A DNA stretch of 64,000 nt from Mercurialis annua (Eukaryota > Streptophyta > Magnoliopsida > Malpighiales > Euphorbiaceae): positions 5,559,001 through 5,623,000 of the forward strand of contig NC_065577.1 of assembly GCF_937616625.2 (NCBI RefSeq), given 5' to 3'. Every line of letters starts with the position of its first letter. The stretch's first letter is position 1. The notes under the pieces were generated by a model. The model did no database searches, was not told the DNA's origin, and saw only the letters and a list, made by a program, of their open reading frames with translations. The position numbers and the translations under genes are program-made. Positions 58,565 through 64,000 of the stretch are shown here, in pieces.

Positions 58565-59200
58565 GAGCATCTCCAATGCAATGCTAAAATGAAGTGCTAA
58601 TGTTATAATTTAGCATTTAATTTTAAAATATATCTCCAATGCAATACTATAATTTATGTTAAATTTAGCATATGCTATATCACGTGCTAAATTTAGCACA
58701 GACAATAGCATATGCTAAAATTCAACAACCAATAACAATTCACTATTAATTACAATTTTACCACGGTCATTTTTTGCATTTATTATTTTAACCTACTTTT
58801 TTATTTTTTTAACTTTTTTCATTTTAAATTTTGTGCTTCTATTTAATTTTACAACATCGATTTGATTTTTTAATAGTAGACCATACATCAATATAATAAA
58901 AAAAATAAATAATTTATTTTTATATAATTCATCGATTCTTTTAGTTATATCTTTTGAGAAGCTCATTATTAAATTAAAAAAAAATTACATAAATTTTAGT
59001 TTAAAATATTTAATTAAAAAAATTATTAAATAATTAACAATTAATAAAATTAAGAGATAATTATCTTAATAAATAATTATAACATTTCTTTTTAACTTTG
59101 TGCATTGGAGTAAAATTTAAAATGTTATGCTATCTATAGCATTTTACCACTTTTTCATGCTAAATTTAGCATAAAAAGTAGCATCCCATTGGAGACGCTC
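58565..59200. mobile_element. MITE next to the GRP23-like promoter (636 bp)
   Basis: Terminal repeats GAGCATCTCCAATGCAATGC and the complement of GCATCCCATTGGAGACGCTC. Palindromic TAGCATATGCTA and GTGCTAAATTTAGCAC units are repeated in the subterminal regions. The flanks TTC and TTA may be a decayed 3-bp (PIF/Harbinger-type) duplication; no 8-bp duplication is present. Confidence 0.75.
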
Positions 59201-60278
59201 TTAGATTATTAATGAAAAGAATATGTATACTCAAAATTTTAAATCGGTGCAATTTAGTTCTTAGATTTATAGAATTTATAGAATCAATCTTTTCTCTTAT
59301 GAAAAATGATGAACCATTCTTAAGCGAAGAAAATAAAAATGGACTCAGCAGCCACTTATTAAGCCATACAAATACACATTCATTTAATAAATTAAAGTAT
59401 CCATATATAGATAATTTGTTAAACGAACGGTAGCAATATAGATTAAGTTGTCTAAAGAACTGGTTTGTATCAATTTTATTATTCTAAGGAAAAAATTGTA
59501 TTGAATTATACACTTTAAGGATGTAAGTTTATCAAATTCAAAGAATTAGTTGAAAGAAAATATGCTAATTTGTGTTGATTTTGTAAGTTTAAAATTCCTA
59601 CTATGCTGAATTTAAATTTTAAAATATACATTTATTTGCATGTAAGTACATTTTGCCTTTTTTTATATATATCTATGAATCGTTATGTGTGTGTAATTGA
59701 GAAGAGAAACACACTAATCTCACGAGTTTTTATTTTTTTCAAACTACATTTTTAATTTTAATTTTTTACTGAGTTTTTATATAAACTCCTATCTGTATGA
59801 ATTATTTATTTTATTTAAATTTTAAACCATTTATTTAAATTTTATTGTTCTAATAAATTTTCAATTTATGTGTTATTTATATAAACTAATTATTCTATTT
59901 AATATTAATACAATTTAATTTATGGATATTATTTATTTAATTTTTTTCATATAAAATTCTAATTTATTTTCACTTCATTTAAACAAAATGCAAATAATAG
60001 TATCTCACTCCACACCACTCTAACAACTAAAGATATTATACTATTTTGCATAGTCAAAAAATTAATTACTTAAATTTTTTTCCTTAAGTTCTAATTATTT
60101 TAATTACACAAGAATTTTAATGCATTTCGATACAATTTATTAAACTAAAATAATCAAGAAAAATAATATCACGTTGAGCTCGTGCAATTGTATGGGCATA
60201 CTATTAGTGGTAGATATATAATTACAAATTTGGTATCCTAATTCAAGTGAATCCATATTCGAACTAATATAGTTAGGG
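59201..60278. other. AT-rich spacer
   Basis: No gene recognised. A short open frame at 59212-59433 has no recognisable content. Confidence 0.5.
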
Positions 60279-61237
60279 CAGAGCATCGGTCGGTTCGGTT
60301 CGGTTCGGTTTTGAAAATGTAGAAACCGTCGGTTTCAAACTTATTAATATTGGGGACCGAACCGTGCTAATATTTATCAAAAACCGAAATTAATTTTCAC
60401 CGAAAATTAATTTCGGTTCGGTTCGGTTTCGGTTTAATTAATCGGTTTGGGCTTGTACCGAAGCCCATTTGCAAAAGCCCAAATTTTAACAAAAGCCCAA
60501 ATTTTAATAAAAGTCCAATTTCAAATCTTAACAAAAATTTTAACAAAAAATCAGTTTTAAAAGACATTTAAACTGATTAAATTACAAGACCTTACAATTT
60601 ATATACAATTATACAAATACAAAAAAGATAATCTATTCTATTACAATTTACATATCAAATGATTGATAAACAGAATTAAAAGCCCTATTCTATTACAAAT
60701 TGGCAAATTACACATACTAAATCACATACAATATATAAAATACTATATGGAATTATGGATACACTTTGTATCCTGAAATTGAACCCTGTTTTAATACAAT
60801 TATACAAGCTAAACATTCAAACTTATATGCAAAAATAATAGGTCTAACTATTACAAAAGATTTGTGTCCTGAATTAATAAAAGTTAGAAGTTAACTTATA
60901 TGCAAAAAAATATAAACTGATATAAAAATCATCAGTTTCATACTTGTAAAATGTAGCATCCAAAAATCAGATTGATCAACTGAAGGCATCAGGAATAGGC
61001 AATCAGCAGCAGCAACTGAAATTTAAAAAAAATTGTTCTTTTCAAGTTTATTTAATTAACAAAATAACAGAAGTGTAATCAATGCAAAGAAACTAAAAAT
61101 ATTTAATAAAAAGGGGCTCAGAAATAAGATTTTCAAATCAAAATAAGGCGATCCAATTCGCACGGTTGCAATTAGCCTCATCATGCAAATCAAAAGGCCT
61201 TATGTGATTGATTAGGTGGAAGCATCATCATTGCCCA

Positions 61238-61475
61238 AAAACAAGTTCAAACTAATGCAAATGTTAAAAGTTCAAACAAGTTCATTAGTTCAAAGTTCAA
61301 ACTAACAGAAGCAGTAGTTTCAAGTTCAAACATGTTCTAAATTCAAACAAAATCACAAGTTCAAACTCAAAACTAAAGCCAGTAGTTCAAACCTCAAACA
61401 AAATGACAAGTTCAAACTCAAAACTATATTTATTAGTTCAAACTTCAACAAAACAGATTCATAAGTTCAAATTTA
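61238..61475. repeat. Cluster of AGTTCAAAC motifs
   Basis: About ten copies of (A/T)AGTTCAAA(C) in the same orientation within 240 bp, some as AAAGTTCAAACTA or CAAGTTCAAACTC. They lie between the transposase stop and the predicted 3' terminus of the hAT element. Such repeated short motifs are often transposase-binding sites in hAT elements; that role is inferred. Confidence 0.7.
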
Positions 61476-61515
61476 AAGAGTTGAAGTTTTTAATGATTTA
61501 TTAAAAACAGAAAGT

Positions 61516-61755
61516 ATGAAAAAGTGTAGAAAGTGTAGAAAGCTTGAAAAGTGTAGAAAGCTTGAAAAGTGTAGAAGAAAGTGTAGAAAACAGTTAATAA
61601 ACAAAGAAAAGTATAAGGCTTCCACCTTGTTCAGATTGCATTAAGTCCTCAGCCTCAGAATGGGATCAAGAATGTGCTTCAGAAGGGTCAGGGATCAAAA
61701 ATGTACTTCAGAAGGGTCAGGGACCATAAATATACTTCAGAAGGGGCAAAAATTG
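61516..61755. repeat. Two adjacent short tandem repeats in the hAT 3' region
   Basis: First, GTGTAGAAAGCTTGAAAA repeated about three times (61516-61590). Second, a 30-bp unit with TACTTCAGAAGGGTCAGGGA repeated three times with changes (about 61671-61752). Confidence 0.8.
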
Positions 61756-61915
61756 TTAACTCAGTGTAGGGACCAAAAATTCAGGCACAAATCAGAGCAA
61801 CACTGCAACAGTTTGCTTCCACCAAAAAACCAAATTGAATAGGCACTTCATTTTGGCAAATCTGGATCAAAAAAACATTTGAAATTAGCAACCAAACTAA
61901 GTTAATAACAAAAAA

Positions 61916-64000
61916 TCAAAATAAATAGAATAGTAAGAATTCATAACCTTGTTCAAAAGGCTCAAGCTCATCAAGACATTCTTCAATGACAAGAGGAATA
62001 TTTTCAGCTCTGAGCCAGTCCTGAGTGCATACTAAGGCTTCCACAATTCTTGGAGTTAATGAACTCCTAAAACAGTCAAGCACTCTGCCAGAAGTGCTGA
62101 ATGCAGATTCAGAGGCTACTGTAGAAATTGGGACAGCAAGGATATCTCGAGCCATCCTCGAAAGGATTGGAAATCTTCCAGCATTAAGCTTCCACCACTT
62201 AAGGATATTAAAATCCTCATCACTCTCAACAGGGGCCTCATTCAAATAAGTTTCCAGCTCAGATTTCCTTGGCCCAGTTTCAGCATGCCCCTTATTATGC
62301 TCAGCAAATTTGGCTTTCATTAAAGAAGTATGCCTCTTAGCAGGTGGGGGCATAGTCAGAATTGGCATTTGATTAGAAACAAGTCCCTCTATTGGCTGAC
62401 TAGAACTAAATTGAAAGCCAGACCCACTAACACCAGACAAGTATGCATTTTGGTACTCATCAAACAAGGCATTCAATTCAGATTTAACATTTTCAAATAC
62501 AACTTTACCATGATCTTGGCCAAACAAATTGCTAAGGGAAAACAGCAAATCATTGAACTTGGAAGTTGGGTCAAGTACATAAGAGAAGAAAATCAGTTTG
62601 TTTATCTTAAGGGGATCACCCCAATACTTATTGAACTTTTCTCTCATTTTTTTACCCATATGTTTTATCTCTACATCCTCACTAGCAATCATTTCATCCA
62701 ACATAATTGACAAATCACATATCTCCAAAAAATGCACGTTTGAGGTCACATATAATGAGCCAGATATGCGAAGAGTGGTGATGTAAAAGTAAGACAAACA
62801 AGTAGCAAATTTTTTTGCAGTTTGCCAATCAAGAATATTAGGAATATTTTCAATCATGTCATTCCTAAAAGATTCATTCACCTCCTCATAAGAATCAAAC
62901 ACAGACTTAAACAAACAAGCAGTGTCTAGCATCAAATATGTGGAATTCCATCTAGTGGCAACATCAAGACATAGAGACTTTTTAGTACCAAGTTTAGCCT
63001 CATGGGCAAGATCATTGAATTGTTTAAGCCTAGAGGGACTGTTTCTAATATATCTAATGCAATCCCTAATCTTTTTAACAGATGCATTCATTTCTTTTAA
63101 GCCATCAGAAACCACCAGATTAATTACATGTGCAATACATCTCATATGCAAATACTGACATTTAGATACATCAGTGCCCCATGAAATCATTTTCTTCTTA
63201 AAAGCAGCAATTGCAGTATTATTATTTCCAGCATTATCCATTGTCACAGTGAAAATGTTTTTCAAACCCCAAGCAAGCAAACAATTTTCCAAAGTCTTAC
63301 TAATATAATCACCTTTATGACCACAAACAGGGACAAGGGACAGAATTCTCTTATGCAGCTTCCACTCATTGTCAATCCAATGACATGTGACACACATGTA
63401 ATTGACTCTTTGAATGCTAGTCCAAGTGTCAGTGGTTATAGAGACTCTTTGACTTTGGTTTTTTAAAATTGTTTTCAACTTCAACTTCTCATCTAAATAC
63501 ATTTGGTAACAATCTCTATTAACAGTCCATCTAGATGGGATGTTAAACCTAGGGCATGCAACATTCATCAATCTTTTAAACCCCATTCCCTCTACAAATC
63601 TAAAAGGGAGTTCATCAACTATTATCATGTAAGCAACAGCGTTTCTAACAGCTTCCTGTGAAAATTTCCAGGTTCCTAACTGCCCCTGACCCTCATTCCC
63701 CTCTTCACATTTCACAACAGGTTGCAAAGTAAGTAGGGCTTGTCTAGTGTCTTTACTGTGTGGGTTTTTTAAACATGCAATGCTATGTGCTCTAAGTGTT
63801 GAAGTTCCATTCAATTTAGTGTCAGAATGATAGACTCTAGCACAATACAAACACTTAGCCATAAGCAATTTCCCAGAATTTTCATCAACAATACGTTCAA
63901 AGTGATCCCAAACCTTAGATCTTACCACTATCTGCTTCCTCTTTTTATCCACTGGCTTATTGCCAGTGGCAGTGGCAGTCTCAGTTGCATCCTTCTCCTG
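61916..64000 (-). CDS. hAT-family transposase (BED finger, RICESLEEPER-like), N-terminus beyond the window
   Basis: Open on the minus strand from the window edge to a stop at 61916-61918. The apparent start at 63952 is GTG in the middle of the frame; the frame continues upstream (QEKDATETATATGNKPV) to the edge, so the true ATG is outside. The BED zinc finger is near the start: VWDHFERI, then CLYC, then TLRAHSIAC. The split catalytic core has ITTDTWTS (first Asp) and VTMDNAGNNN (second Asp), with RCIAHVINLVV after it. The C-terminal dimerisation domain runs from SELETYLNEAP through FNILKWWKLNAGRFPILSRM to VASESAFSTSGRVLD and EALVCTQDW. No stop or frameshift interrupts about 695 codons, so it may be functional. 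The last residues (GYEFLLFYLF) may be read-through past a donor at FEQ|G; a short extra 3' exon near 61650 is possible. Confidence 0.93.
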   Translation of the reverse strand, partial: QEKDATETATATGNKPVDKKRKQIVVRSKVWDHFERIVDENSGKLLMAKCLYCARVYHSDTKLNGTSTLRAHSIACLKNPHSKDTRQALLTLQPVVKCEEGNEGQGQLGTWKFSQEAVRNAVAYMIIVDELPFRFVEGMGFKRLMNVACPRFNIPSRWTVNRDCYQMYLDEKLKLKTILKNQSQRVSITTDTWTSIQRVNYMCVTCHWIDNEWKLHKRILSLVPVCGHKGDYISKTLENCLLAWGLKNIFTVTMDNAGNNNTAIAAFKKKMISWGTDVSKCQYLHMRCIAHVINLVVSDGLKEMNASVKKIRDCIRYIRNSPSRLKQFNDLAHEAKLGTKKSLCLDVATRWNSTYLMLDTACLFKSVFDSYEEVNESFRNDMIENIPNILDWQTAKKFATCLSYFYITTLRISGSLYVTSNVHFLEICDLSIMLDEMIASEDVEIKHMGKKMREKFNKYWGDPLKINKLIFFSYVLDPTSKFNDLLFSLSNLFGQDHGKVVFENVKSELNALFDEYQNAYLSGVSGSGFQFSSSQPIEGLVSNQMPILTMPPPAKRHTSLMKAKFAEHNKGHAETGPRKSELETYLNEAPVESDEDFNILKWWKLNAGRFPILSRMARDILAVPISTVASESAFSTSGRVLDCFRSSLTPRIVEALVCTQDWLRAENIPLVIEECLDELEPFEQGYEFLLFYLF

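Larger units (their letters stand above)
60279..64000 (-). mobile_element. hAT transposon, 3' part (cut by the window end)
   Basis: Contains the transposase frame on the minus strand and a 1.6-kb non-coding 3' region. The predicted terminus is CAGAGCATCGGTCGG at 60279, followed by repeated CGGTTCGGTTCGG and its complement (60290-60450), typical of hAT ends. The candidate 8-bp target sequence is AGTTAGGG (60271-60278). The other end lies outside the window, so neither TIR nor target duplication can be verified here. Confidence 0.6.

Noticed and set aside
63950..63952. Start of the hAT transposase at 63952
   Set aside because: The codon is GTG and the frame stays open to the window edge, so the real start is outside.

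Overview
The window is nuclear DNA of a flowering plant, almost certainly a eudicot. Three things support this: long AT-rich spacers, GT..AG introns, and plant-specific families (an 11-motif PPR protein of the GRP23 type, a BC10/core-2-like glycosyltransferase, and a BED-finger hAT transposase of the RICESLEEPER type). The species cannot be fixed from the sequence. No rRNA, tRNA, CRISPR array or prokaryotic feature was seen.

Layout. 0.9-3.5 kb: a broken gene that looks like the pseudokinase plus KEN-ribonuclease half of IRE1/RNase L, with a hAT-type MITE in each of two exons (exact 8-bp target duplications). 3.5-25 kb: no host gene that I can support. This stretch holds a reverse-strand solo LTR, a MULE with a hairpin array at its centre (exact 9-bp target duplication), several smaller inverted-repeat elements, two reverse-strand solo LTRs of 2.5-3 kb, and a pair of related blocks in inverted orientation. 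25-40 kb: a nest. A young 10.5-kb LTR retrotransposon without coding capacity (two 2,996-bp LTRs, 4 differences seen, 5-bp target duplication GTAAG) sits inside an older related LTR, and the whole nest is flanked by two direct copies of a LINE tail. 40-44.5 kb: decayed LINE remnants on both strands. 47.9-50.1 kb: an intact two-exon glycosyltransferase gene. 50.8-51.3 kb: a small non-autonomous Helitron. 52.5-53.2 kb: another LINE 3' fragment. 54.7-58.4 kb: a GRP23-like PPR gene on the minus strand, with a short last exon that a simple ORF call misses. 60.3-64 kb: the 3' part of a hAT transposon with an open transposase frame that runs off the window edge.

The two intact host genes are unrelated single-copy-type genes and form no pathway together. 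Apart from them, the window is mostly mobile DNA at several ages. The strongest recurring theme is that several unrelated mobile elements carry compact arrays of short perfect palindromes. In four LTR types these lie about 100-600 bp inside the U3 end, and in the MULE the array is at the centre. The palindrome sequence differs from element to element.
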